DNA of 64,000 nt, taken from NCBI GenBank assembly GCA_024509875.1, contig JAMPIV010012257.1, forward strand, positions 62,001 through 126,000. The letters are read 5' to 3'. A program made the position numbers and the translations under genes. The notes below the pieces were generated by a model. It saw only the letters and a program-made list of their open reading frames with translations. It was not told the DNA's origin and searched no databases. Below are positions 42,758 to 54,882 of the stretch, in pieces. Each line of letters opens with the position of its first letter. Position 1 is the first letter of the stretch. Source of the stretch: Oreohelix idahoensis. Lineage: Eukaryota; Mollusca; Gastropoda; Stylommatophora; Oreohelicidae.

Positions 42758-45146
42758 TGACGATGATGATAAACACAGTACTGTGGTAAAGTGGGATTTT
42801 ATAAATATCTATAGGGGACTTAGTGTACTGACTGAGATCAGCGGTGAAGGTATCTGTATCTAATAGGTGTAGTGTTTTACAGATAACCTTACTTGCTGCC
42901 ACATATTTATACCTCAGTCAGAATTATTCTGGAATATTGTGATGACTACGTTATATGTCTAGGGTATGTATATGATGAAGTGTAAGTCACAACAACAACA
43001 GACAGATAAACAATTTAATTTATTCCATCACACTTGACAACACTGTGACACTCACACACATGAAACATTCTATGAGACTATCTTAAACGAGTCACTGGTA
43101 AATTTTCAAATATCAATATGTATTAAGTACTTTTCATTAATATATATGTGTCCTGATTCAAATACAAAGTGAACCAGGAATTCACAATCAATTTTAATTA
43201 CAAGTTATATGTACAGAATTTATCAATATGAATCTTGTAGTGACATTTTTTATTAATCTTATCCTATGTGTGTCAGTTGTGTAGTAGTAATATGAGGTAA
43301 TACTGGTGTTTTTTTTTTTCAAGCTATGTTGTTATTTGTCTTCATGACTTCAAGTGTTTATTTCTGTTGGAACTAGTATTGGAGATGTTCTCAGTTCCGT
43401 TCATTAAAACAATTAATTTCCCCTCTTATTTTAATACAATGTCAGTTTAAGGGGGTATACATAATGTTGAGCTCCGCTGGCCACATAGGCTTAACTTTCG
43501 TGATGGCGGCAGGAAAAGACTCCGCTGCTCGATTGCTCCCCTGTGTTCTGGAGACACCTCACTGTTTGCTATATGGACCAAGGAGTATGCTGTCCGCCTC
43601 TGGATTCAGCAAAGCTCTGACCAGGTACTGCTCAATAGCTTTAGGACCACAGTCCCTGAAACAAGAAGGTTGTACCTCCTACTTCAGAACTAATTTATAC
43701 TCTATTTCTACACTGAGCACAATACATAACAAACACTGAGTTCAGAGCGGTAGGCAAACTGTCAGCTTCATCTGAAATAATTTACACCCGTATATTCCTC
43801 CCTAATGATCACTACGCCTCTGCAATTCCAGCATTATGTCTTTCTAGTCAATAATATAGGTGTCAGTGTACTGCTTGGCAATTCCATGTAGTTTTACTTT
43901 CCTCCGACACCTTCTGTTCAGGCTGGAGCACTATAGAGGTTTTACCTCATGTTCGCTACTGAACCACACATATATACAGACATAAATTATCAATTTACAT
44001 TCAATTTTCATTAAAAGATATTGAATATTTCAAGCTTACCACAATTCATGGAAAAATAAACAGTTTCGTTGACTGGCAATGAATGGGCACAACTTCCGAT
44101 CTGCCTCTGTCCCAGGCTTTTATTTAGAAAAATTATGCACTGGTGCTCAACGCACTGTTTCTTAGTAGGTTTATTACAAGATGTGGCTCGGAACAGACGC
44201 CCTGAATTGAGTATATTGGTAGCTCTAACCAATCATGCCATGTTTACCTACTTTTCAAAAAATATTACCCTTCTCACGTTTCCCCTAACAACTAAACTAG
44301 TATTTGCAGTCCAACTAATCGTGTTTAGTCTTACATCTCATTCCCGCCAATCAAATAGGAGTTAACATGGTAGGCTATTTCCGTAACGTAATGTTTTTCA
44401 AACACGTTATAAAAAAATTTTATGAGCAGAAATGATTTCATGCTGTCAGGCACCCCCACTATTGTATTTTGGCCATAACTATTTTATTAACAGACTAAAG
44501 GCGTAACACATAACATATTCTTGGTTAGCAAGTCCGGCTGTACAATAATATATAAGTTAAAGTGAGCTACATGGCGGCGTTCAAAATATGTGTTTTCCAA
44601 AGATAGTCGTATATTTGTTCTTTATTCCTTTTCGTTGTTTAGAACCGCCACCTGTCCTGCCTTTTCCACTGTTATGTCATACTAAAGTCAGGAGCTTAGA
44701 TGTAAATCAGTAGAATTTCATATTTCCTAATAAGCATTTTTCATGTTTTTAAACCTGATTCTTGTAGTAGTAGTGTTTTTTTTTTCACTGTCGATTTGAA
44801 AAAAAAAACTAGTGCTTGTGGCCTTACACGCGTGATGGCAGCAATTGTGTATCGCGCGACGCGTGTTTAGTGTTGCATGTGTTCCTGCTTTCAGCCCTCC
44901 CTTCTTTCTATCTTTAGTCCATCTGTCTTTCGTTTTAGGTAACGTAGTGTATAAAAAGACATGAATGGAATTTTAAATCTAGGTCAACTTGCGTATCTCA
45001 AGGTTTTTCTTAGAAAAGGAGTACACATTTTATTGTGTTGGGGAAACGCGTGTATGCTGCAGAAGGCTTTTACTATCAACATGAAACGTTACAATTTGCA
45101 GACGCAGGAGAAAACAAGGGGGATTTCGAGTACAGTCATTGTGACA
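42758..45146 (-). mobile_element. Probable solo LTR of the element 2 family inside the element 3 leader
   Basis: Same block order as the element 2 LTR: ACTTAGTGTACTGACTGAGATCAGC near 42817 (ACTAAGTGTGATGCATGAGGTCAGC in element 2), GACTACGTTATATGTCTAGGG near 42942, later CTGCAATTCCAGC and AACATATTCTTGG as in 1-2050. Proposed ends TGACGATG...TTGTGACA give 2389 bp, close to 2350, with a 4-bp GCAC on both sides (42754-42757 and 45147-45150). The ends are less certain than the homology. Frames such as 43464-43739 are not supported as genes. Confidence 0.55.
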
Positions 45147-45150
45147 GCAC

Positions 45151-46463
45151 TGTTCTTTACCATTCTTCTTTCCTTTTATTGAAGTTATGTGTTAGGCTTT
45201 ACATTTACGTTTTAATTTATATATGTGGATTAGAATATTTCACGACAAGTACAAACCAGACTCCACACTAGAAAACGTATAATCCAAAAGAATCTAAGTC
45301 CAGGAGACAAGCTTCTCTGAAAGTCTGTGTCAGTTACTCGCAACAGAGTTCCTTGTCACGGTATGATAACTACTAATCCGATGACTACACTGTTCTCTAT
45401 GGTGCTCACACAGCACTGTCCACAATACAAATAGAACTAACTGACTTCTTACAAGTCCAGCTGCACAGCTAGTATCAACAGTATATACGTCGGATACACA
45501 CATGTAAGTTCTTTGGCACTGTTATATAACTGTAACACGAAACGTTTATTTCACAGTTCGACACACCACGGATCACAGCAGTCTACAAGGTAACGTCAAC
45601 TGGACCCCCGCAAGTCAGCAAGACACACTTCACATGGGAATTCACCCCTGGTTGGGCACGTCTGCGTGGAACAGGAACGTCACATGCGTCGGCTTTCACC
45701 CCTGGTTGGGCACATCTGAGTAGTAATGACCAGACCAGAAGTCCAACACGATGACTTGAGGTACCAAACACCCTATCAACCTCCTATCAACTACAATTTC
45801 CTAACGGCAATCTCCTTCCCCCTATACCGAGGTTGACCAAACTATCTCTCATATGACACTCCATTTGCCGTCTGGGCCAATCTAGCTAGATGGTACCAAC
45901 ACCCCAAGCTCCGCTGCTCCACTTGGATCACTGTTAACAACCACCAATAAGACTATGAGATATACCAAACTGGCCAGTCTGACGCACGCTGCAACCCTAG
46001 CCTATCACTTCAACACACTCGTACCTAGAACTGGAAACAACAAAGCAAACACCTTGAAAGTCCAATGTAAACTACTTTATCGACGACAGACTGAAAAATA
46101 ATTATACACTGAAAAATAGCCATCACTCCTGAGACACTGTAAGTAGGTCAGCGACTGTAATCGAGGTCAGGTCAAATGACCGTAAACAGTACCCTATGCT
46201 GACTGACAAACACACTGACTCTCTACTGGACAACTGAAAATAACTCACTCCAGTAAACACTTTGTGTGTACAATTCTAGCCTATTTATAGCAAACACAGG
46301 CTCTACGGGCTTGCTATCTATAATTTCACATCTAGAAGTCAGCTAGCTGAGAATTAAATATTCCACAATCCAGACCCCATGGCCAAAAGAATAGACAAGC
46401 CTGCAGCTGTCTGTTAACAATTATCAACAAATATCGGCCTATAAAATAGACGAGTCACCCAGC
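45151..46463. other. Element 3 leader, distal part, with PBS at its right edge
   Basis: No coding similarity. A short direct repeat TTCACCCCTGGTTGGGCAC occurs at about 45642 and 45689. The PBS (minus strand TGGGTGACTCGTC) lies two bases from the 5' LTR, at about 46449-46461. Confidence 0.5.
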
Positions 46464-47128
46464 TGTCAGAATATACTCTCTACTGATACTATGGATTTAA
46501 TATATACTCAAACTAGACTCTTAGCCCGCTGTCTAAAGGTAAGACCACAGTACACAATAGCTGACATGAATAATGCAATAACACCTGAAACAGGTTTGGT
46601 CCCTTTAATAAATATTGCGCACACACAGAAGCCACACACGGCCAATAATACAATAGAATAACGATGCAATAGAACTGCCAAACTACCTGCCATAATCACC
46701 TGCTCAATATGACAGTAACATAATCACCGATCTAATCTATCCAGTGACTACACAATGACTTTCGCTCACTAGCTAAGCCCTGTACTGAAGCAAAGCAATA
46801 CGTGGACGCAAGATACTTAACATAAATAATATCCAGGAAAAAACCACTAAAACTACACCAACGTTCTAGCAGTATACCAAATAATCCTGACCACCTGAAA
46901 ATCGGCAAGAAATATAAACCAAAATGGCATTCACATAATCCCAGCACCACAGCTCACAAAGGGACAACGTCCACACGGGACGGTAGACATCTCCTAGAAT
47001 GCCTTCCCTCCAAAAGTTTTATCCTCTTCCGTTCTAGCCCAACTGACCAAACGGGTTTTAAATTAGAATCAGGGTCGACACTCTACAGCGTGACCAGCTT
47101 AATATTTTATAATATTTATACTGTGACA
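46464..47128 (-). repeat. Element 3 5' LTR (665 bp)
   Basis: Pair of 36787-37451; ends TGTCAG...TGTGACA; TSD GACTG follows at 47129. Confidence 0.92.
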
Positions 47129-47133
47129 GACTG

Positions 47134-50100
47134 TTTTCGTAGAATGTACGTGTTCAGTGCTTTAACCAGTGCCTGTTAAGTGTGTTTTTTTCCCTCCAGT
47201 CGCTCTGATAATTCAGAGAACATGGACTCATCTTCAGCCTCAAAACTATGTTGTAAAGATTGAGCTTTGTATGAAAACTGGCAACCTTGTCTTAGATTGT
47301 GAGTACCCATGACATTCTTTTATAATGAGACTTTGAGCTGGCTGATTTATTTTTTAATTGCCAGATAGGACAGTGTTTGAAATGAAAGTATTGTTCATTA
47401 ATGTTGTCGTAGATTTTTGATAGGGGAATTAAGACTTAGGTTGGTCCCTTCAGAATAGATTAGAATAAGTGATAGTCACAGTGAGAGATAATAACAGAAA
47501 TAGATTTCCACGAGTGAGATGGTAGAATCAATAGAGGCTGTCCCTGAGAACTCGAGAATCTTCTCTCTTTCTCAGCCTATCTTCTACAGCAAATTTAGAG
47601 GAGTCAGACAGTCTAGTGACAACATATATTAATATATATGAACGTACCACTCCCGTGCACACACACAAGTGATGCCAGTTAGACGCACAGACGTGGGAAA
47701 AACTATAACAGTGATTATACAAATAATTTGGAACGAGCTGACCAACGCGCTGATTAAGTTCAAGAGAAATTTTAATTATCATCTAAAATTTCATCACAAC
47801 ACACAAAATTACATCAAGAAACATATACACATAGTCATAAAATTAATGAATTTCTACCAGAATGATAGACCCACAGTATGATCTTATCCCTCAAGGTATG
47901 CCCACAGTCCTGTTAGAAGAAAGTGATAGCCCCAAGGAATCAATGATACATTAACGATAATCTAATGATTTTCCCCCTTTTAAAGGTATGAACAGACTTA
48001 GATATTAGTATGATCTATCCTAAGGAAAAGTATCTTGTTAGCAACAACAAAATAACTTGCATAAAGAAATTACAAAGTGGGTGAAATTTGGTATACCCTA
48101 AAAAGGAGTCACTCGTTCCTGCTTTCTCTTTGTTCATTCATCAGGGCCCGTACTTGCATGCTCACTTTCTTACCTAATAGCTTGCTGTTGTTCGCCGTCT
48201 GGCGCACTTTACGACACAATCTGTTTTATCTTGTGCTGAAGCGGATTCCCAGCTCTGCAGATCTTGGGTTCATCCAATTTGTCCCGGGAGCGTCCTCTTC
48301 AGGCGATAATTTTGTTCAGATTTTAAGTTAGTGTCACTTTATCAGTTCAGGTAAGAATTAGTGCAAGCGGGTTCACAGTGTCAGAATCACGAAGTTTCCA
48401 CTACTTAGGGGAAAATGTCAGGTTTGTAACTTTCGATCAAAGGTAACCTTCTTGGTCACACCACAAGTTGACAAAATTTGCGGAACGTTACTGTTTGTAA
48501 TAGTTTACTTGCCACAATGGCTGAACTGTACTTACGTTTTCTCAGGAAGAATAAAATCTTGCGCAACAGGCCCGTTATGTCATTTCACCTTTAAAGTTCT
48601 TGTAAAGATTTTACACCAATGCTTTTAAGGAAAATGTTTTAGTTCTTCACAGATATTACTCATCAGTACTTAACGCTGGCAAAGTTGGGTCACCCCACTA
48701 TTCACTGAATAAAGGAAAAAAACCCATATAAAATAATTATACATACTAGGTACTCGTTATAACTTACATTTTAAACTGCAAGCGTACAGCTTGACTTATC
48801 ATTTAAAACGTCCCGTGAAATAAGTTATATACATAAAATCAATCATCATGAATTAGGAATACCTACGTATCCCGTCAATACTCACTAATGTAGCATTTCA
48901 GTTATAAGTTAATTTTTAAAATATATTCTCATCTGATTATTTAGCAGTAAAATCAAATTCATTTATAGCTGCGTGATTTTAAGCTAGAAATATAATTTAT
49001 TCTGCTTTCCACTGAAACACGTCACTAGAAAATAATACAGACTATATTTTAATTCTCTCTGCACAAAAGAACTAGTGAAAAATAGGCGATTTAACACTTA
49101 ATCACTCACAAAATATTAGATACTTAATATAATATTTACCTCCGTACAGAACTACGGTATCACAACGAAACTAAGAATTTCACTTATAAGTTTAAGTATC
49201 TAGAACGAAGTGACCACGTCTACTGCAAAATGAGAATGAGTGAAATCAAGTTTAAAACTCTGATTATATCTATCAAACAGACAAAGATGTGCGCTATTTC
49301 CAAAACCACGCAATAGCCTCCCCTTTCCTTAACACCTACGTACCTTAGACGCTGGCAATAACATGCCAAACGCGTCTTGACACCTCACTGCTAACGAAAC
49401 TGGCCGAGAGTGCCGTGACAGAGGAAATTACCAGACAAATGTCTCATTCTGCGCCGTGCAGATGTCGGTTATCACACCTCACGCCGGAGAAACGTTAGTG
49501 TCAGGTGAAAATGCTAGCCAAAAGTCTGCTCCTATGTCTGAGATAGATGAATATTCACAGTTTCTCGTCTGACTGACATCTACGTAATAGAATGCGTATC
49601 AGTATGAGAAAGAAAAACGGTAAAGTGAAAATGGGAAAGAAAATACTTATCGCAAACGAACGAATGCGAAAAATACAGGAAAAGGATAAAGAGTGATAAT
49701 AAAATAGAGGACACGGGTGGAAGAAAGAAAGAATATAGAGAAAATTTATTGATCATAAATCTCTATGCGACAAATGTCAAATAAAAAGCTGGCCGTTCGT
49801 TTCTTTTCCAGGAACATGACAATTTTCTGTAATAAAATAATGTAAAATACATTTTTAACAAAACATTCGCAGTTAAATAACTATACTGTAAATATGAGAT
49901 TTTTGTTTGTCCCCAGCAGCCGACTGCAGAAACCATATAGCTGCCAGTATATCTTTCCAAGGAGGGAAACCTTCGTACATTCTTCAGTTTTGAAAGAGTA
50001 TGTCAGAAGTTTCCAGCAGAATCTAATGAGTCTTTTCTTTATATGGAAATTAGACTAAACGTTTTCCATTCATATTTGTGAGCTGAAACTACTCAGCTGC

Positions 50101-50517
50101 TACCTAAGTTCAACTATTCAATGCTATTAACATTCGACTCAAAAAGGTCACTAGCAGTTAGAAGTAAATAATCATGGCTATCGCTGGTATAGACGGAGGG
50201 TTCAGATTATAAGGACGCAATATAGCGATGCCGAAGTTATAGGGGGAGACGCTTTGTATAATTTAAGCAGGTACCTGCAGCAGTCCTTGTGTAACCCCCA
50301 GATTAATTTCAGAAAGCTTGGCCAGTTCTTCTGGTGAAAACTAGAGAATTTCGCTTTTATTCCCGTCGAAACCGAGACCGAAAATGTTGAGCTTTAAAAC
50401 AGAAGATCTCTTAGTGGCTAACGGGTAATTACATTATTTATGCGGTAGTGGAGTGCACTGAATTAGCTCCAAGATCATGCCACAGTGCTGTTAAAAAATA
50501 ATGTGAAGTTAGTGACA
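47134..50517. other. Unassigned 3.4-kb region
   Basis: No frame with recognisable protein similarity, no paired repeats found and no RNA gene. Frames at 47528, 47669, 48077 and 49763 are short and unsupported. Could be intron or intergenic host DNA. Confidence 0.45.
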
Positions 50518-50734
50518 TTGTCTCGCATATGATTTACTTACTTAGTCGTTCCCCTTCTACCGTGAGGTGTAGAGATTTGGAAGAGAGAGCGCCAGACTAT
50601 CCTATCGGCTGTCTTTCTCCTGGCCTGGTTCCATTCTAGTCCTCGGTCCTTCAAAGATTGTCTAATGTTGTTCTCCCAGCGGAGATCTGGATCCCTGGCT
50701 CTTTGCTTCCCATGCTTGTCTCGCATATGATTTA
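50518..50734 (-). mobile_element. RTE-a LINE, 179-bp 3' fragment with perfect 19-bp TSD
   Basis: TTGTCTCGCATATGATTTA occurs at 50518-50536 and 50716-50734, enclosing 179 bp that are the reverse complement of the last part of the 19699-21500 LINE (IRQSLKDRGLEWNQARRKTA, WRSLFQISTPHGRRG, then stop and CTTACTTA tail). Relative to that copy there is an internal gap of about 18 bp near the GRP motif. The perfect TSD marks a recent target-primed insertion that was severely 5' truncated. Confidence 0.93.
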
Positions 50735-50844
50735 TGGTGAATAATTTTAGCAACCTTTGAGAGCACACTTAAGGATCAGACAAGTTAATCTTCACGACCA
50801 AAGCGTATCTATGCCAAGCAGTGAGAGAATTTTCAAGATGGGCG

Positions 50845-50985
50845 GAATTTTTCTTCTTCTTCATACACTTTCAGACGTCAACTGGAATATGTTTTAAACA
50901 AAGTAGTGGGTCAGTCTGAGGTTGTTACTTCCATAGAGTTAGTCCAGGAATCTTACTGGTCATGGCCATGAGAGCTCGTTTTCAT
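50845..50985 (+). repeat. Dispersed repeat, second copy of 13735-13880
   Basis: Same block order (CAGACGTCAACTGGAATATG, GGGTCAGTCTGAGGTTGTT, CCAGGAATCTTACTGGTCATGGC). Class unknown. Confidence 0.55.
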
Positions 50986-52710
50986 TAGAGCAAATTACGC
51001 TTGCACTGTTTCTTTATGCCTGTGGCTCAGTGCATCCGATTTCAAAAGGCATTTTTGTCGAGTGGGCGAACGATGGACACCAACAATTAACGCTTATATG
51101 TGCCCAATCGGGGCACATGCTGATTAAGTTTGTCCACTCAGGTGTGTTTAGAGGTGCTTTGGTGCATAAATGAGACTTTTTTTAATTTTTTTATTCAGGG
51201 TTTGTACACGACAGAGCATCGCTAGTGAACGACTGGCGCGTTGGTAAGAGAATGACGTGTGCTTGGAGAAAAACTCAGTGGACAGTTGATTGCCGTGAGC
51301 AGTTGTTTAGTGACTACAGTGTGTGGATTTGAAAAGTGTATCTATTGCTGCCAAACAATGTTCAAATAGGGAACTGCGGACGAGCTGAGACAGTTGGTTA
51401 TTAGGAGAACTGTGCTCTATATCAAATCCTATGGCAAGATAAAAGAAGGATGTTTTCTCAAGTGAAATCATGTATGTCGCTCAGGAGAATGAATGTATGT
51501 CGCTCCGGAAAATGAGCTCATGCTTTAGCAGCAGTCTAAATACCTGAATGATAGACTGATAGAGTGAATCAACAGAAGGCAGACGCTTTCAAACATATAC
51601 TAGTTGTATGTACATTGATATGATATTTACTTCATCACAATCTGTTTGTTCATCGTGTGGCACAAATACAATTTATGATGCATCTAATGTGGGTTTGTTC
51701 ATTGAATGCATTTGTAGGAATTGTGATTGATGTTACAATGTTGAAGATCAGAAGGTCATTGTAACGAGCCAGATTAAAGCTCATAGCTAGATCAAGGTCA
51801 AGTCCACTCCAGATGATACTTTTTCCTTCCACTATTGCCGTGAAGCGTAGTATGACGTCTGCGTTCTCGAGCCAAGTGTGTCGCTGTGACCCTGTGTTGT
51901 TGTTGGATGTCTGTAATGTTGTTGTTGGATGTCTGTGATGTTGTTGTTGGATGTCTGTAATGTTGTCTATCCATCTGCCTCTCCTGTGCTTGGGTCAGGG
52001 ACCACTGATAAGCAAATAGTTGGTAAGAAAATAACACGAGAGAATACTTAACCAAAACGAACATTCTGTAAATAATGTTAAAATTACAGTTATCGACACG
52101 GACACCGAATGGCCTAGCTAATAGGCTGGCCGTAAAAGTGGAACTGACAGGTGGCCTGCTAGATAGGCCGCTCGGATATTAAGAGTTAAACCTTCCTCCA
52201 ACACCAAGTTTCTATTCACGTCTTGCAGACATCTTTTCCAACTGTAGTGATAGTCAGATATTCAAAGACATAACAATTACATTCACCTATTAGATATGGA
52301 GTGTAACCAAGCTATAGCGGAAGACACAACATTTGTTGATTCCTCCATTTGAAATACCAATTACGGTTTGTTTTCATTCTTCTGTCTTTTTATCGCCCCT
52401 CTATGTAATGCGGCGTCTTACGGTGTCGACTAAAAATGACATCTGTTTATTTATTTTTTCCTCGTGTTATTCTTCACGGACAAGCCTCACAGCTTACCAA
52501 GCTTAAAATTAAGCAGACACTATTTACTATCAACTGTAAACACAATTATAAGACTTTATTAGGTTTGCGGGGAATAATGGGGCGAATTTGCGAATAAGGG
52601 AATGCCTGTTTATATAGTCAGGAGGCAGAACTGAAGAAACGTTTGTTACTCGTACTTACTTTCTCCTTCATCAAAGAGCATTATAAATGGTAAAAGTAGT
52701 CTCATAGAGG
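50986..52710. other. Unassigned region
   Basis: Apart from the small array at 51896-51966 I see no gene, RNA or mobile element here. A local pair of ATGTATGTCGCTC copies at about 51471 and 51492 is noted. Confidence 0.4.
51896..51966. repeat. 22-bp tandem repeat, three units
   Basis: GTTGTTGTTGGATGTCTGTRAT at 51896, 51918 and 51940, with a partial fourth. Confidence 0.9.
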
Positions 52711-52856
52711 ATACTGCAGCAGGGTAGTGAAGTGTTAGAGACCTCACTACTGCCGCAGGGTAGTGTAGGGTTAATGATTTCACTTCTGCCGTAAGGTAGT
52801 GAAGTGTTAGAGACTTCACTACTGCCGTAAGGTAGTGAAGTGTTAGAGACTTCACT
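52711..52856. repeat. 36-bp minisatellite, left array (SINE-A tail unit)
   Basis: Units beginning GTGTTAGAGACYTCACT start at 52732, 52768 (variant), 52804 and 52840, after a partial unit. The last one stops where the CACGGCTG transposon end begins. Within each unit AGTGAAGT and ACTTCACT form a short inverted repeat around GTTAGAG. The same unit makes the array at 55722-55955. Confidence 0.9.
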
Positions 52857-52906
52857 CACGGCTGTTTGTGCCTTATACCCGAGCGATCTTTTAGCTTCGG
52901 TGACCG

Positions 52907-53822
52907 GAATTCTGACACCGGGTATACAATTTTCATATGCACCGTAAAAAACTACTGATAGTTTTGGCGGGGAAAATCAGCTGATGTGTGTGTAAAATCA
53001 GTAAAATATAAATCATTACACACTCGTTCTGGATAAACACAGCGCTAAAATTCTTTTGTGTACTATAACTTTGTTCTGTGTTCTATTTTTGATTGCATTT
53101 TTATTTGTTTGAAATTAGTTTTGACGGAGTTACAGACTTTTGAAAACAGCGTCATCATTTGAGGAAATTCATAAAATAAGTAATCTTTTTATTAATTTAA
53201 TATCTAAAAATCGGCCCATTCGTTTGGGTTTATAATTTTAAAGACTTCTCGAACGGAAGCTAAAGATTATTTCCACATACTTTTTTTTTTTTTTGGTTTC
53301 ATATCTTGAGAATGTGTGGTAGTCAGTTTTGTGAGTTTGGCATTACAAGAACAAGCATATTGTCACCAGATTTTATAGCATTTAAATCACTGTAAACGCA
53401 TTCCTGATACTCACAAATCTTAAATAAGGTTGTAAAAAAATATCTTTTTGTAAAGCGCCATCTGTTTTTGCATTTTCATTCATTTATAATGATATTTAGC
53501 TACGTATATAAGCGTCAGAAAACACGTAAAGCTATAGTTAGATTACTTCCACATACTTTGATCTATCTTTCAAGTCTTGTTAATCTTGTATTTATAATAT
53601 GAATTTTTTTTTTATTGTGTGTGAGATAAGGACTGTTCCATTAGCGTTCTTTGGTAGACAATCCTGTGCACACGACGGCTGCCAAAGAATTCTAAGTAAC
53701 TGTTTGTATATCTTCTTTCATTCACAGATAAAGCATTCTACATCCTGGTGTTAGACTTGATAGTCCCAAATATTCCTTTATCGTTATACATACACAAGTA
53801 AACTATACTACATAACAACGAA
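52907..53822 (+). other. 5' non-coding part of the N-RAG-TP-like element
   Basis: AT-rich with no protein similarity; promoter not identifiable. A T-run lies at about 53280-53294. The corresponding 3' part is 54883-55684, also non-coding. Confidence 0.5.
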
Positions 53823-54882
53823 ATGGAACATACTGTTTTGCATCATATGAATTGTGCCAGTGCACTGTGCAGAGCCTGTGGCAAGAGAGCATTAACTTCC
53901 CAAACAAAAAGTTCAAAACGGAATGCACTGAACTGTTCGAATTACGTTAGTGATCTGTTCTTTGTGTTTGGAATTAACGTATCAGATGATAAACCGACAG
54001 AGCATTCGACTATATTTTTTAGGAAGTGTTACTTACCAATACAAAACGCAAAAAGGAGGCATAATGAGAAGTGTCTTGAAACAGCCAAGTTACTATCAGA
54101 AAACAGTCAGCACATCTGGAAAGACTATGACCATAATTTAACTATAAGTGAATGTCAACTGTGCAATTATTTTGCAAAGACATCTTTTGGTGTTTCAAAA
54201 ACAAAAAGCTGCTCTATCCCCTGTGATGTTCTTTCTGACCCCTCCATGTCTAGTCAGTCAGTTAGTTGTAGTCAGTCAGTTAGTTGTAGTCAGTCAATTA
54301 GCTGTAGTCAGTCAGTTAGCTGTAGTCAGGATAGCTCTGTACAGTAGGAGGTTGATGTGCCTGCCCACATTAGTGATGATATTGTTCAACTGGAGGTTGA
54401 TGTGTCAGCTCACAATAAAAGGCGATACCATTATTCATTTGGAGGTGGATAACACTACTCACTCTAGCATGCCAGTGTTTGTTGCCACATCTACACCTAC
54501 CAAGTCAGTTATACATACAACAAGTACATCCACCTCGCCTGTCTTCAAAAGCGACATCACAGTACAACAGTTACTTGCTAAGCCACCTTCACAACCACTA
54601 ACACAAGAGGAAGAACCCCTATTCACATCCATTGTTAGAAAAAAACTAAAAACAGCAAAAAATAATATCATAAAATGCAAATCCAGAGGACAGCCTATAG
54701 TACTACAAAAACTAATTAAACATAGAAGAGAAACTTCAGTCACCAGAATGCCAACAAAACGTAAACGATCTCAATTTATCCACATTTTTAGGAAACATAT
54801 TGTTGAAACATCAACTGACTCACTAGACCTGCAGCAGGCACATGAGAGGAGAATTTGTACATTCCACTATTTCCAAAATTGA
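53823..54882 (+). pseudogene. RAG1 N-terminal-region-like protein of an N-RAG-TP-type transposon (interrupted)
   Basis: Starts at ATG 53823 (MEHTVLHHMNCASALCRACG). Residues ~16-20 are CRACG, then YVSDLFFVFGINVSDDKP (~43-60), EHSTIFFRKC (~61-70), and after a Lys/Asn-rich stretch HIWKDYDHNL with ECQLC (~97-113). This follows the RAG1 N-terminal pattern CRxCG ... LI..VF.IDV..D ... HP..FC..C ... W.PH....C.IC, with Phe where the first Cys of FCxxC should be. A SQSVSC repeat (~143-168) follows, then a TAG stop at 54345-54347. The same frame continues with an EVDV-AH repeat, and a one-base slip in the A-run near 54413-54420 leads into a Thr/Ser-rich part and a basic tail (54470-54882: FTSIVRKKLKTAKNNIIKC, PTKRKRSQF) ending at the stop at 54882. 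Function in the element is unknown; zinc binding is inferred from the CxxC pairs. The stop and the slip could also reflect an intron or sequence error. Confidence 0.75.

Larger units (their letters stand above)
36787..47128 (-). mobile_element. Element 3: LTR retrotransposon with gag-protease and RNase H remnants, TSD GACTG
   Basis: Two 665-bp LTRs (36787-37451 and 46464-47128) with TGTCAG...TGTGACA ends, flanked by GACTG at 36782-36786 and 47129-47133. On the minus strand: 5' LTR at right, PBS TGGGTGACTCG (46451-46461), a very long leader, gag (41309-39035), RNase H end (38530-38285), SINE insertion (37749-38029), PPT (37452-37470) and 3' LTR. Most of pol is deleted between 39035 and 38617. 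RNase H again lies last before the 3' LTR, so the Gmr1-like order is possible but not proven. LTR divergence is around 4% by eye. Confidence 0.88.

Noticed and set aside
52857..52894. True V(D)J-type 12/23 recombination signals
   Set aside because: The end sequence CACGGCTG is not the CACAGTG heptamer, there is no nonamer, and the spacers are 14 and 3. Only the one-turn asymmetry was kept as an observation.
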